Position numbers and translations under genes: made by a program
In this document: positions 53,187 to 61,678 of the stretch, one piece after another
Layout of the letters: every line of letters begins with the position of its first letter
Numbering within the stretch: the stretch's first letter is position 1
Notes under the pieces: model-generated
What the model was told of the DNA's origin: nothing
The model's input: only the letters and a program-made list of their open reading frames with translations
The model's database searches: none
Assembly (NCBI RefSeq): GCF_964048965.1
Contig: NZ_OZ040189.1
Span: 2,542,001-2,606,000 of the forward strand
Source of the DNA: Tenacibaculum sp. 190130A14a
GTDB taxonomy: Bacteria; Bacteroidota; Bacteroidia; Flavobacteriales; Flavobacteriaceae
DNA length: 64,000 nt
Direction of reading: 5' to 3'

Positions 53187-53888
53187 TCAATCAAAAACCA
53201 GAACAGGACCATTTTTGATAACAAGACTAGTAATACTTCTAAACTTAAAATATTGAACCAACCTATCTGAAAAGAATATAGAACCGGTTTGAAGACTTAT
53301 AATATCTCTTTTTGCATAGTGTTTATCTAAGGCAATTTTCGCCCATCTGTAGAATAAATTCTCTTCGCTATAATCCTTAAATTCTTGATAGTTTTTGAAA
53401 GATAGATATCTTCTGTCAACCTCATCAATCAATGCGTCTTCTTCAGGAAAAATAGCAGATTTAGAGAATACGATCTCAGAAGTAGGAATCATCGGAATAA
53501 ATAACAAATAATAATTCTGTTCTGTTCCTGTAATGTGAACCTTTCTAATTTTGTAGTCTTCTTCAGATACTTCAAGTTCTTTTAAACATTCTAAGAACTT
53601 TTCACTAATGATATATTTATAACCATTAAAATGAGGTGTAAACACCACCAAGTCAGTTTCTTTAGCACTTTTTAAAAAAGACGCACTCAAGTGTTCAATT
53701 TCTAAATTCGCTACTTGCTCTTGTTCGTTTACGAAATTGGGATTATAACTTAGTAGAACGTTATTTATGTCTTTGAAATTATCATTTTTACGCAATTCTT
53801 TTTCGGAAAATTCTAGTTGATAAACACCGTTTTTAACTCCGATTACTTTCGGCTCTGGATTATGTGATATTTGTTTGTAAGAGTGCAT
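53187..53888 (-). CDS. Probable immunity protein (Imm11/DUF1629-like)
   Basis: 233 aa from ATG 53888-53886, one base after the toxin stop (the longer frame from 53918 runs into the toxin gene). Soluble, mixed alpha/beta: LVVFTPHFNGYKYIISEKFLECLKELEVSEEDYKIRKVHI and NYYLLFIPMIPTSEIVFSKSAIF resemble DUF1629 (Imm11) proteins. Position immediately after an Rhs-core nuclease and translational coupling strongly favour an immunity function; the family assignment is tentative. Confidence 0.6.
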   Translation of the reverse strand: MHSYKQISHNPEPKVIGVKNGVYQLEFSEKELRKNDNFKDINNVLLSYNPNFVNEQEQVANLEIEHLSASFLKSAKETDLVVFTPHFNGYKYIISEKFLECLKELEVSEEDYKIRKVHITGTEQNYYLLFIPMIPTSEIVFSKSAIFPEEDALIDEVDRRYLSFKNYQEFKDYSEENLFYRWAKIALDKHYAKRDIISLQTGSIFFSDRLVQYFKFRSITSLVIKNGPVLVFD

Positions 53889-53889
53889 T

Positions 53890-55002
53890 CTAATTATTGA
53901 GTTTTCTAAAATAGTCATTTAATTTTATTCCGCTATCGTACGCCTGATTTAACTGTTTATTCAAGTTTTTTTGTAAGCCTCTAATGGCTTTTTTACTTAA
54001 GCTCCCTTCATTAATAAGTCTTTCAATTTGATTCCCTACATACTTATTGTATTGTGGATGATTCCCATGAAAAGGTGTGGGTAACTTCTTTAAATTCCAA
54101 ACTGAATTTATTTCCATAAATGGAGCTAATATCGCTTTATGTTTCTTCCAAATTGCTTTAGGAATTATATGGTGTTTTTGAATTTTCACCAACTTAGCAG
54201 CTCTCGCTATTTGGGTAACACTCTGTTTAACGGGGCCTCCAATTAACTCCAGTGCTCCCCCACCTCCTAGTTGTAAATCGGACTCCCTCTTTACATCAGG
54301 AGTATTAAATAAATAATCGGCGATATTAGATATATTAAACTCCGAGTAGCTATTTTGCTCGTTATAAAAATCCGTATAAGCATCTGCAATGTCATCACTC
54401 ACATAATTAATTACATTAGCCTCGAATGACTTTCCTCCAATAGTTACAGTAGTTGTTTTATCATTGATTTCATTAGCGAAAAACTTGGCTTTTGTAAAAT
54501 CAGTATCACTAACTTTAATAGTTTTATTTATACCATCGTTTACCTCAACGGTCTCTCCAGTATTAATGTTTTCATAAATCGTTTCCGGAGCCAACCCGGT
54601 TGGATCTATAAAAAATATCGGATTGTTATTTGTGAAGTTATAGGGTGACATATCCGGAAATTCTTCACTTAAAGGATCAGGAGTCATCCAACGACTCACA
54701 ATCTCTGGTTTTAAATCAGCCTCTGAAACACCCAAGTTTTCAGTTATAATGACACCTGTTATTTGCTTAGATTTTAGGTTATATGTAAAGCTCCCTATTT
54801 GAACGAGAGTGTCAGGAAAAGCTTCACGATATTTGCCTTTACTTAACGTGGCAATTTTTGGTTTATACCCCAAATGTCTAAAAGGGTTTACCTCATTGAT
54901 ATAGCGTTGTCCTCTTTCTTCTTTTGTTTCATTGTTTTGCTCCGTTTGGGCATACGCTCCAAAAAGTGCAAATACAAAAAGGATGGTTAATAGTTTTTTC
55001 AT
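53890..55002 (-). CDS. Secreted Rhs-core toxin with C-terminal AHH nuclease
   Basis: 370 aa. Signal peptide (1-18, ending AYAQ). Residues ~103-137 are an Rhs-repeat-associated core (RWMTPDPLSEEFPDMSPYN, NNNPIFFIDPTGL), but the long YD-repeat shell is missing, so this is a minimal Rhs-type carrier. After a variable linker, the C-terminal ~94 residues form an AHH/His-Me-finger nuclease: His277-His278 (HHIIPKAIW), Asn303, and HGNHPQY (His312, His315, Tyr318). Predicted DNA or RNA-cleaving toxin exported by the Sec route; further export mechanism unknown (no T9SS tail visible). Confidence 0.75.
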   Translation of the reverse strand: MKKLLTILFVFALFGAYAQTEQNNETKEERGQRYINEVNPFRHLGYKPKIATLSKGKYREAFPDTLVQIGSFTYNLKSKQITGVIITENLGVSEADLKPEIVSRWMTPDPLSEEFPDMSPYNFTNNNPIFFIDPTGLAPETIYENINTGETVEVNDGINKTIKVSDTDFTKAKFFANEINDKTTTVTIGGKSFEANVINYVSDDIADAYTDFYNEQNSYSEFNISNIADYLFNTPDVKRESDLQLGGGGALELIGGPVKQSVTQIARAAKLVKIQKHHIIPKAIWKKHKAILAPFMEINSVWNLKKLPTPFHGNHPQYNKYVGNQIERLINEGSLSKKAIRGLQKNLNKQLNQAYDSGIKLNDYFRKLNN

Positions 55003-55011
55003 AGTTTAATT

Positions 55012-56085
55012 TTACTTTTTTAGGGTCATGATTTTTTTGTTTAAATATTTTTCTTTCTCCTCTTTTAGAGATACTAACCAATCGAGATACATTCTCTTAG
55101 GCATTTGGCGATATCCAAGTTCATGTATATTTCTAACTTGAGTATTTAGATTTACCCAAGCTATCTTACCTTTTGGGTCATCTATAATTTCATTAATTGT
55201 TTTATGCTTGCTCTTCACATATGCTTGAAGTTGCCTCTTCTCAGTTTCTAATTTTAACAACAGTGCATTGATGTAGTTTGGATAATATTGAAGTGCTTTC
55301 TCTAAACATCTAAGAATGAACGCTCCATTATTATCGGGATATTTCCTATGATATCCTTGAGCCAGGTCTACTAACAATAAAGCAAGGCTTTCCTTATCGT
55401 TTAAAGCCTTCATATAAAGTCCATTTCGTATTCCATCTAAATGGACATAGCCACTGGCCATTATCCAAGCATCAATTGGAAAATAGCCACTAGTCAATTC
55501 TGTGTTATACCATCCGTCTTTTTCGTTACGATGCTTGATATAAATATGGTTTGGTGCTAATGCTAAATGTGCTTTCACTCCAATTTCTTCCGCTAAGATT
55601 TTATACAAATATGGTAGAGAATGACAATTTCCTTTGTTCTCAATGAGTAGTTTAGAAACAAACATTTTTCTCCAATCTTTTTCGCCCCATATATCTTCAA
55701 AATCGTATCCATAAGGTTGATACTCGTACTGTCCTCCTTTCATATAGATTGGTATGGTGTCTTTCATAACACTGTATAAAGACGCGTATTTCAAAACAGC
55801 TTCTTTGTCTTTATGATTATAGTTAAGTAGTTTTCTGGATTTTACAATATTCTCAATTAACTTCGTTAATCCTTGAATCTCCATGTTGAGATATAGGGTG
55901 TCTAATTCTCCTTCCATATAAGCATTCTCCACTGCGAAAACAGCTTCCTTAAAACTGTATTTCTCTTTTGCATCGTGCATACTTACTATTTTTAAAAATG
56001 CATCTTCGTGCAAATGGTCTTGCCCGACCGCTATTTTTGGTAAGAAAACTGTTACCAAAAATGAGATTGCCAGAAATCTATTCAT
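55012..56085 (-). CDS. Secreted transglutaminase-like protein B
   Basis: 357 aa with signal peptide (1-21). Papain/transglutaminase-like triad candidates: Cys154 (NKGNCHSLPYLY), His180 (APNHIYIKH) and Asn194/Glu196 (YNTELTSG). The same blocks occur in the 446-aa neighbour, so they are paralogues. The C-terminal part (about 230-330) has TPR-like helices (ALQYYPNYINALLLKLETEK). Its start overlaps the upstream stop by one base (TAATG). Possible role: processing or activating the toxin encoded 9 bases downstream. Confidence 0.75.
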   Translation of the reverse strand: MNRFLAISFLVTVFLPKIAVGQDHLHEDAFLKIVSMHDAKEKYSFKEAVFAVENAYMEGELDTLYLNMEIQGLTKLIENIVKSRKLLNYNHKDKEAVLKYASLYSVMKDTIPIYMKGGQYEYQPYGYDFEDIWGEKDWRKMFVSKLLIENKGNCHSLPYLYKILAEEIGVKAHLALAPNHIYIKHRNEKDGWYNTELTSGYFPIDAWIMASGYVHLDGIRNGLYMKALNDKESLALLLVDLAQGYHRKYPDNNGAFILRCLEKALQYYPNYINALLLKLETEKRQLQAYVKSKHKTINEIIDDPKGKIAWVNLNTQVRNIHELGYRQMPKRMYLDWLVSLKEEKEKYLNKKIMTLKK

Positions 56086-57425
56086 TAGTCCTTGATTATT
56101 GGTGCTTTATTTAATCCTTTATACTTTTCCTGATCTTGTTTTTCTTTTTCTTTGTTTAATGATTCTAACCAAGCTTCATATCGTTCTTTTGGCATTTCTT
56201 GAAAGCCTAATTCTTTAAGTTTCATATCCTGTAGTGCAAGCTCTTTGTACATTTCTAGTGCCTTCGGATGTCTAGACAATTCTTTAGGGTTTTTAGCTCG
56301 TAATTGTTGTGCTACGAAAGTCATTCTAGCCAATTTCATATTAAAATTATGAATGTTAGGGTTGATACCATTTGGATCAAGCTCCAGGGCACTATTAACG
56401 ACCGTTTGCACAAATTCATCACGTCCGAACTTACTGATATAACCCGACGCCAAATCATCCAGCAGAAGGGACATCAATTGTCTTTTGGTTCTAGCAGTCA
56501 TATAATTACCATTCCGTATGGTTTCAGCTTTTATAAACCCCGAATCGAACATCATCATATCGCTCATAATTGCCCCACTGGTCAATTCAGCGTTATGCCA
56601 TTCCCCCTGACCATCCTTAAAACGGATGAATGAGTGATTCGGGGCTAAAGCCAAATAGCTATTCGCTTCTAATTCTTCAGCCAATATCAGATAGAGTCGA
56701 GGCATTGAATTGCATTGTCCTTTGCCTGTATATAGCAATTTAGAAACGAACATATTGTTCCAATTTTCTTTTCCCATATAATCATTAAAATCATATGTAT
56801 ATGGTAGATGCGTTCTTCCATCAACCGTAAGTGTGTCAGAAATAAATTGGTAAATACTTAAGTTTTTGGAAAGATTGCTTTTCGGGTCTAGTTCTTGATT
56901 TTGCATTGCTTTTCTTATAAATCCCGAAATATTGGATATTGTTTTATTGAACCTTGCACTGTCTAGCTTATTATCATAAAAGGCATTCTCTACTATAAAT
57001 GTCGCATCCTTTATTGAGAAGTTATCCGGGTTCATTTGTTTAAGCTTCTTATAGGCTTCGTGATAATAAGATGTTCTCACATCTTTGCTAAAAGAAGGTA
57101 AGCTATATTGAACACGGCTTTTATTTATTTCAGCTGTATAATCTTTTATAAGTTGCTCTTGCTGAGCGACTCTTCTGAGGTCTTCTTGATAGTGGTTATG
57201 TTGTTGCTGATACCTAAGTGCATCGTTTGGTTGTAAGGTGTATAACTGTCTAGGCGGATGTGGGTTTGTAACGATATGTGGGTTTTTAGCCACATGTCCA
57301 AATTTGAATGGCTTAGGTACTCCAGGTACAATATATCCAACTGATTGAGCCATTGTAGTCATACTAATAATGAGCAACCCAACCGAGAAACCTCTAAGTA
57401 ATATTTTCTTTTTCATTCTCGACAA
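56085..57425 (-). CDS. Secreted transglutaminase-like protein A
   Basis: 446 aa with signal peptide (about 1-26, ending MAQ). His/Pro/Asn-rich stretch about 35-80, then a helical domain and the same triad region as its paralogue: Cys238 (GKGQCNSMPRLY), His264 (APNHSFIRF), Asn278/Glu280 (HNAELTSG). First gene of a four-gene operon (A, B, toxin, immunity) whose promoter region faces the small XRE regulator at 57801. Confidence 0.75.
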   Translation of the reverse strand: MSRMKKKILLRGFSVGLLIISMTTMAQSVGYIVPGVPKPFKFGHVAKNPHIVTNPHPPRQLYTLQPNDALRYQQQHNHYQEDLRRVAQQEQLIKDYTAEINKSRVQYSLPSFSKDVRTSYYHEAYKKLKQMNPDNFSIKDATFIVENAFYDNKLDSARFNKTISNISGFIRKAMQNQELDPKSNLSKNLSIYQFISDTLTVDGRTHLPYTYDFNDYMGKENWNNMFVSKLLYTGKGQCNSMPRLYLILAEELEANSYLALAPNHSFIRFKDGQGEWHNAELTSGAIMSDMMMFDSGFIKAETIRNGNYMTARTKRQLMSLLLDDLASGYISKFGRDEFVQTVVNSALELDPNGINPNIHNFNMKLARMTFVAQQLRAKNPKELSRHPKALEMYKELALQDMKLKELGFQEMPKERYEAWLESLNKEKEKQDQEKYKGLNKAPIIKD

Positions 57426-57436
57426 TTTAATTATAA

Positions 57437-57632
57437 GAGAAATAGCACGATAAGGGAAAAAACCTTGTTTTCTATAAGGAAAATCCTTCTTGTTAATTCA
57501 AATACATTTTTGCCTGTAATACCTTAAGGGGTTTACAAGTCTGCTATAATAATTAGAAAATTTACTCTCTCTTATAAAGAGTATTTAGGGAAAATATAAG
57601 ACGTACTTGATTTAACAGTGTGCTATTTCTCG
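57437..57632. repeat. 12-bp inverted repeat in the toxin-operon promoter region
   Basis: GAGAAATAGCAC (57437-57448) and its exact complement GTGCTATTTCTC (57621-57632), centres 184 bases apart. Between them lies a 13-base palindrome CTCTTATAAAGAG around 57568-57580. Far-spaced identical half-sites suggest DNA looping by a regulator or ends of a small inserted segment. Confidence 0.45.
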
Positions 57633-57747
57633 TTTAATCTTTTTGCTATTAAATGTTAAAATCCTTTTGCTTCATCTTATTAGTTCTAAATCTTCAAAGG
57701 TCTTTTTAACTGTCTTATAAGACAAAGTTATAAAAAAAATTCAATTC

Positions 57748-57763
57748 ACGTCATATATGACGT
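57748..57763. promoter_or_regulatory. Perfect 16-bp palindrome, likely operator of the XRE regulator
   Basis: ACGTCATATATGACGT reads the same on both strands. It lies 37 bases before the XRE gene, where an autoregulator would bind. Confidence 0.65.
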
Positions 57764-57782
57764 AATTTATTTATCTTATTTT

Positions 57783-57790
57783 AAGGAGGT
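57783..57790 (+). promoter_or_regulatory. Strong Shine-Dalgarno site of the XRE gene
   Basis: AAGGAGGT, 10 bases before ATG 57801. Strong SD sequences are rare in Bacteroidota and are not seen before other genes in this window, which hints at an origin outside the phylum or at very high translation. Confidence 0.6.
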
Positions 57791-57800
57791 TTATATCATA

Positions 57801-58031
57801 ATGAGCGACGATATAAACCAAACAAGGAGAAAAGCCATTGGCAATCGAATAAAAGAGCTAAGAAAAAAAGCTGGATACTCTAGCTATGAGACTTTTGCAA
57901 CTGACAATGGAATGCCTCGAAAGAATTATTGGCGTGTAGAAAATGGAAATAACTTCACCATTAATACGCTCTTACGCTTATCTGAAATTCACAAAATTAC
58001 CCTTGAAGAATTTTTTAAGGGTATAGACTAA
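57801..58031 (+). CDS. Small XRE-family regulator
   Basis: 76 aa, single helix-turn-helix domain: RIKELRKKAGYSSYETFATDNGMPRKNYWRVENG and TLLRLSEIHKITLEEFF. Typical phage/ICE repressor-like length. Perfect palindrome and strong SD upstream. Divergent from the four-gene toxin operon, so it may control both itself and that operon. Confidence 0.85.
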   Translation: MSDDINQTRRKAIGNRIKELRKKAGYSSYETFATDNGMPRKNYWRVENGNNFTINTLLRLSEIHKITLEEFFKGID

Positions 58032-58143
58032 ATTTTCCTTAGAAGAGAAAAGCAAGCATTAGGTCACTTCAATTTAACGTATCTCAAGAAAGAAAATCAA
58101 GGCATAATTTTTGCATTAATTTGATTAAAGAAATGCCTATCTG

Positions 58144-58443
58144 ATGCGAATTATAATGATTTTCTTTATTAAAATGTTTCAATATTTTCTAGGAGCAATC
58201 TTCTGGAAAATATTCAACTGGAATTCGCCTAAAAGAGAAAATTATTCTAAACGAAAAAGAACTATTAGTTTACCAAAGGATGGAATCATACGATTTAGCT
58301 TTGGGAAATATAGAGGTCAGCCCGTAAAAAAAATCTGGAACTCAAATAGACAATATATTGATTGGTTAAGAGAGAACGTCGATATGACCAAATATCCTAA
58401 TGAGGAGTTTATGATTGAATTGCTTTTTAATGCTGAAGCTTAA
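58144..58443 (+). CDS. Small protein with ExoX C-terminal-like (DUF3820) domain
   Basis: 99 aa. A basic N-terminal part with a short hydrophobic stretch (FFIKMFQYFLGAIFWKIF) is followed by IRFSFGKYRGQPVKKIWNSNRQYIDWLREN, which matches the ~50-residue domain found at the C-terminus of exodeoxyribonuclease X and as DUF3820 (FGKYKGK...YL.WL). Alone, the domain is probably a nucleic-acid-binding accessory. Start not certain; Met11 is an alternative. Convergent with the acetyltransferase gene (4-base overlap). Confidence 0.6.
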   Translation: MRIIMIFFIKMFQYFLGAIFWKIFNWNSPKRENYSKRKRTISLPKDGIIRFSFGKYRGQPVKKIWNSNRQYIDWLRENVDMTKYPNEEFMIELLFNAEA

Positions 58444-58820
58444 ACAAGATTTTTCGAAATTTCTGCGAATATCATTCCTTTATCTTTAAGACTGATTTCA
58501 TATTCTGATTTCTTATAAAATTTGACTACATCCTTAGGATTTGAATAGTCCTTATTTTTTGTTATGTCTCCAATTATTTGCTTAAAATTTTCATTCTTTG
58601 CCCACTCTTCAAATTTAGATAAAACGAAACGACCTAATCCTTTTTTCCTTTTTTCTTCATCAACTTGGAAATGTGTAATCTTTAATATGCTACTATAAGG
58701 AAAACTAAAAAAAACAAGTTTAAAACCTTTATTATCAGACTTATCTATACCAGAACATTTTTGAGCTTTATTATCAAAGTTAACTTCAAAATTGCGTCCT
58801 TTAAAAACAAATGATTCCAT
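58440..58820 (-). CDS. GNAT-family acetyltransferase
   Basis: 126 aa from the ATG at 58820-58818 (MESFVFKGRNF); the longer frame to 58928 would overlap the upstream ATPase gene and has no independent support. Acetyl-CoA binding region ITHFQVDEEKRKKGLGRFVLSKFEEWAKN contains the R-x-x-G-x-G motif (KKGLG) about residues 73-78; the tail FYKKSEYEI is the usual last strand. Substrate unknown; perhaps linked to the ICE cargo. Confidence 0.72.
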   Translation of the reverse strand: MESFVFKGRNFEVNFDNKAQKCSGIDKSDNKGFKLVFFSFPYSSILKITHFQVDEEKRKKGLGRFVLSKFEEWAKNENFKQIIGDITKNKDYSNPKDVVKFYKKSEYEISLKDKGMIFAEISKNLV

Positions 58821-58890
58821 ACTAAAACAAAATTTATGTTTGTCATTGTTAAATTTAATAAAAAGTATAACCAAAATGAAAATATGATTA

Positions 58891-59553
58891 TCATTTCCTC
58901 TTATCCCTACTTCCCTTATCAAACCCAATTAAATTAAATAGCTCACGCATTCGAGAGCGTACCCGATTACCATATCGTTCTTCTAATTCTTGAGCATTGA
59001 GGTTGGTTGTTCCGTGTGTTTTAATACGATGATTTACAAACAGTTCGTAACGTGATAGCAGTACTTCACCAATCACATTACAGTCTTTTCCAAAGAATCT
59101 ACCCGTAGGCTCAACACCTAAATCGTCAAAGCAATAAAAACGACTATCTCCATACTGTTGAATGGTAGTATAACCAATATGATTAAACGCAAATGTGACG
59201 TTGCGAGTTGGAATCATTTCATAAGCTTTGTAATGCGGCGTGATGTAGCGGATGAGTTTCATCAAGCTAGTTTTTCCACAGCCTACAGGTCCAGAAAGTA
59301 AAATACCTTTTTTCAGGTCAACTCCTAATTTCTTGCACGTATGATAATCTCTGATTTGATAGTTGCACAGTTTGTAGAGTATGTTTCTATCCTCTATGTA
59401 AATCTTGAATTTATCTCCAAACAACAACTTTCCTTTAGCATCTAGATACTCCAAAATCTTATCGAAATCATACAAGATTTGATTGCCTTTTAATTTACCA
59501 AGTTCGTAGTGTTTGTTAGCTTCAAAAATGATATGTGGTGTTCGGTGATTCAT
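58891..59553 (-). CDS. P-loop ATPase (DnaC/IstB-like) of the ICE replication module
   Basis: 220 aa. Walker A GPVGCGKTSLM (about 87-97), Walker B FYCFDDLGVEP (about 139-149), sensor Asn in THGTTNLNAQELEERYG and arginine finger RVRSRMRELF. The layout is that of helicase-loader-like ATPases frequent in Bacteroidota ICEs. Start overlaps the stop of the upstream gene by 4 bases. Confidence 0.8.
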   Translation of the reverse strand: MNHRTPHIIFEANKHYELGKLKGNQILYDFDKILEYLDAKGKLLFGDKFKIYIEDRNILYKLCNYQIRDYHTCKKLGVDLKKGILLSGPVGCGKTSLMKLIRYITPHYKAYEMIPTRNVTFAFNHIGYTTIQQYGDSRFYCFDDLGVEPTGRFFGKDCNVIGEVLLSRYELFVNHRIKTHGTTNLNAQELEERYGNRVRSRMRELFNLIGFDKGSRDKRK

Positions 59554-60089
59554 AAAGGTTCGTTGTAATCTTTATCTGTGGTTGTCTTTAAGTTGTCCTG
59601 ATATGGGACGGTTGCTTTATGTTTTTCGCCGTTTTCAAAATCCTTGGAATTTGAATTTTTAAAATCTCGCTGTTTGTTTTTATTTTTATTGTTTTCTATA
59701 GTTTGTATATGTTTGTTTATAGGTACCTGTGCTTGTCCACTGCTTGTCTTAATATTGGTACGGCTTTGGTACAGAACTTGTCCATTACTTGTCCCAAAAT
59801 CGAACATCTTGATTCTGCTTCCTTTGAATGGGTTATGTGATGGTGTGTAGAGAATATATTTCCAGTGCGTAAGCTCCTTGATGCATCGATGATAGGTAGA
59901 TTTTGAACCTATCTTTGAAAAATCCATGACCTCTTCGCGATTGATGTAAAATTCTTCGCGAAAGAAATTATTATTCCAAATCTGGAACAGTGCTACATAC
60001 AAACTGATATGCGTTGGATTCAATCGATTGTCTTTAGAAAATTGCTCAAATACACTATTTAAGTGTTTGATATAATTGATATTTTCCAA
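59550..60089 (-). CDS. ICE hypothetical protein, likely winged-helix replication protein
   Basis: 179 aa. The N-terminal ~110 residues resemble a winged helix found in replication proteins of Bacteroidota mobile elements (KDNRLNPTHISLYVALFQIWNN, FSKIGSKSTYHRCIKELTHWKYILYTPS). The C-terminal ~70 residues are Lys/Asn/Ser-rich and probably disordered. It is between an excisionase-like HTH gene and the ATPase, overlapping the ATPase by 4 bases. Confidence 0.68.
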   Translation of the reverse strand: MENINYIKHLNSVFEQFSKDNRLNPTHISLYVALFQIWNNNFFREEFYINREEVMDFSKIGSKSTYHRCIKELTHWKYILYTPSHNPFKGSRIKMFDFGTSNGQVLYQSRTNIKTSSGQAQVPINKHIQTIENNKNKNKQRDFKNSNSKDFENGEKHKATVPYQDNLKTTTDKDYNEPL

Positions 60090-60094
60090 AATAT

Positions 60095-60373
60095 TTAGAA
60101 TTTATTATGAACTCGGTTCTTCTCTAAGACATTCATTATTTCCTGATAATCATAATATAATACGCCTCCAACTTTGGTGTAGGGTATTGTTCCATTGATT
60201 CTAAGGTTCTGTAATGTTCCTGGTGAAATACCTAAAAGTTCTCTAACTTCTGGTGACTTTAACCATTTTTTAGTTGGATTTCCATTATGCTGGTTGAATA
60301 GTTGTTTAATCTCTTCTAAGAGTTCCATCTTGAACTCATAGAGATCTTCTGTAGTGATGATTGTTGCGCCCAT
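60095..60373 (-). CDS. Excisionase-like HTH protein
   Basis: 92 aa. Coiled-coil start (ELLEEIKQLFNQH) and a MerR-like helix-turn-helix WLKSPEVRELLGISPGTLQNLRINGTIPYTKVGGVLYY, the helix_turn_helix_17 pattern of excisionases and Bacteroidota ICE regulators. 5 bases upstream of the winged-helix gene; the three genes likely form one operon. Confidence 0.82.
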   Translation of the reverse strand: MGATIITTEDLYEFKMELLEEIKQLFNQHNGNPTKKWLKSPEVRELLGISPGTLQNLRINGTIPYTKVGGVLYYDYQEIMNVLEKNRVHNKF

Positions 60374-60483
60374 AATAAAACGATTTAAAAAATAAAGCTG
60401 TCAAGGTTATCCATTTTTAAATGACAGCTTTACCCCGATTTAATTTTCGTTCTACAAAGTTGATGCAGTTTGTTTAAATTACA

Positions 60484-60632
60484 TCAGAGTCTAATCCGAG
60501 TTCGGTTAATTTTTGAAGTCAAAAAATTTGTTATTGTTTAAACCAAATTGGTTTACCTATTGCCTAAACTTAAGAGTATTTAAATCGCATCTATTATTAA
60601 AATTAAAGCTTCAGAGTCCAACCCGAGTTCGG
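60484..60632. repeat. 22-bp direct repeat flanking the rteC end
   Basis: TCAGAGTCTAATCCGAGTTCGG (60484-60505) and a copy differing at two positions (60611-60632), 127 bases apart, between the HTH gene and rteC. On the minus strand both could encode -SELGLDS(D/E)-, so they may be copies of a gene end from an old duplication rather than protein-binding sites. Confidence 0.5.
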
Positions 60633-60639
60633 AAAACAT

Positions 60640-61479
60640 TTATAGATCCAAACCATCTTCATCATCCATTTTTTGCAATAGGCTTTCACTAATTTCATCG
60701 AAAAATTTAACTCTAGAACTCTTTCGAGATTTAATCTCATTATAAGTACGTGAATGATTCCCTTTGGAAACACCAAGAAAAGCACCAAGCTCCTCGATGA
60801 CCTTTTTAATATCGGTTGCTCCATTGTTTAACGCTCCAATGGTCTTTAAGCCATAAGTAAGTTCAACGAATGCGGCATAGCTCCCTGTCCATACTAAACT
60901 TGAATTATGTTTCATACTTGAAATTCGCTTGCCATTTCTTAAACTAACAAGTTTCTTATTAAGATACTTTACCATCAGCGTATAGGCTCTTAACTGCGCT
61001 AAGTTAACATCCTTTGGAGTGTTAAAATCTACATCCTCAATGATGAAGCTAGAACTAATCACTGGAAATTCATCGTTAAACTTTCTTGTGAAGTAATATT
61101 CATCAAAATGAATGAGCTGAGATTCTATATATTGCCCAAAATCAAAATTTTTGGAAAAGAAATTTTGGTACCGCAATAGTTGTTCTTCTATGAACTTTTT
61201 CTTTTTTCTCCTGGAGCTTTTAGGAAAGTTCTTCTCAATTCTAAAAACCTCTTTATAATATATCAATCTAGACAAAGGAACTTGTTTTATTTCCTTAAAG
61301 AATACTATTTCATCTTTTTTAGATTCAAATCCATTTGTAATTATTTCTCGACGGTATTTGGTCAATAATTTTCTACACAATAAAATACTTATATGAGATT
61401 GTTTGAGAATCGCAGGCGTAGATTTTTGGACTTTTTCCAAATCTTTAAGAAGATCTTGTGCGAGCAGCTTAAATTCCAT
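60640..61479 (-). CDS. rteC: RteC-family ICE regulator
   Basis: 279 aa. RteC pattern: LLAQDLLKDLEKV start, FKEIKQVPLSRLIYYKEVFRIEKNFP, then ESQLIHFDEYYFTRKF and FNTPKDVNLAQLRAYTLMVKYLNKKLVSL. RteC proteins promote excision and transfer of CTnDOT-type elements by activating the excision operon; here the HTH/ATPase genes downstream are the candidate target. Ends MDDEDGLDL. Confidence 0.85.
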   Translation of the reverse strand: MEFKLLAQDLLKDLEKVQKSTPAILKQSHISILLCRKLLTKYRREIITNGFESKKDEIVFFKEIKQVPLSRLIYYKEVFRIEKNFPKSSRRKKKKFIEEQLLRYQNFFSKNFDFGQYIESQLIHFDEYYFTRKFNDEFPVISSSFIIEDVDFNTPKDVNLAQLRAYTLMVKYLNKKLVSLRNGKRISSMKHNSSLVWTGSYAAFVELTYGLKTIGALNNGATDIKKVIEELGAFLGVSKGNHSRTYNEIKSRKSSRVKFFDEISESLLQKMDDEDGLDL

Positions 61480-61678
61480 ACGCCTCCATTATTATCCAGT
61501 TTCCAAACTGCAAATAGAGGTGCTTCTAAAAGAAAGAAGCAAGGTTTATCACGAAAGTCCTTTCCCAATATTCATAAGGAAACCATTCATATTGTTACTA
61601 TTAAATTTCAAAATACAATGCTTAGGGTTTATATCTTAAAAATACCCATATTATGGAGATACCTCGTAATAAAAAAGG

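Noticed and set aside
56304..56633. 109-codon plus-strand frame opposite transglutaminase-like protein A
   Set aside because: Shadow frame; the minus-strand gene has a signal peptide and conserved Cys/His/Asn motifs.
58821..58928. N-terminal extension of the GNAT protein
   Set aside because: It overlaps the upstream ATPase gene and its residues do not fit the acetyltransferase fold.
60603..60824. 73-codon minus frame overlapping the end of rteC
   Set aside because: Out-of-frame shadow of rteC; only its last codons coincide with the 22-bp repeat.
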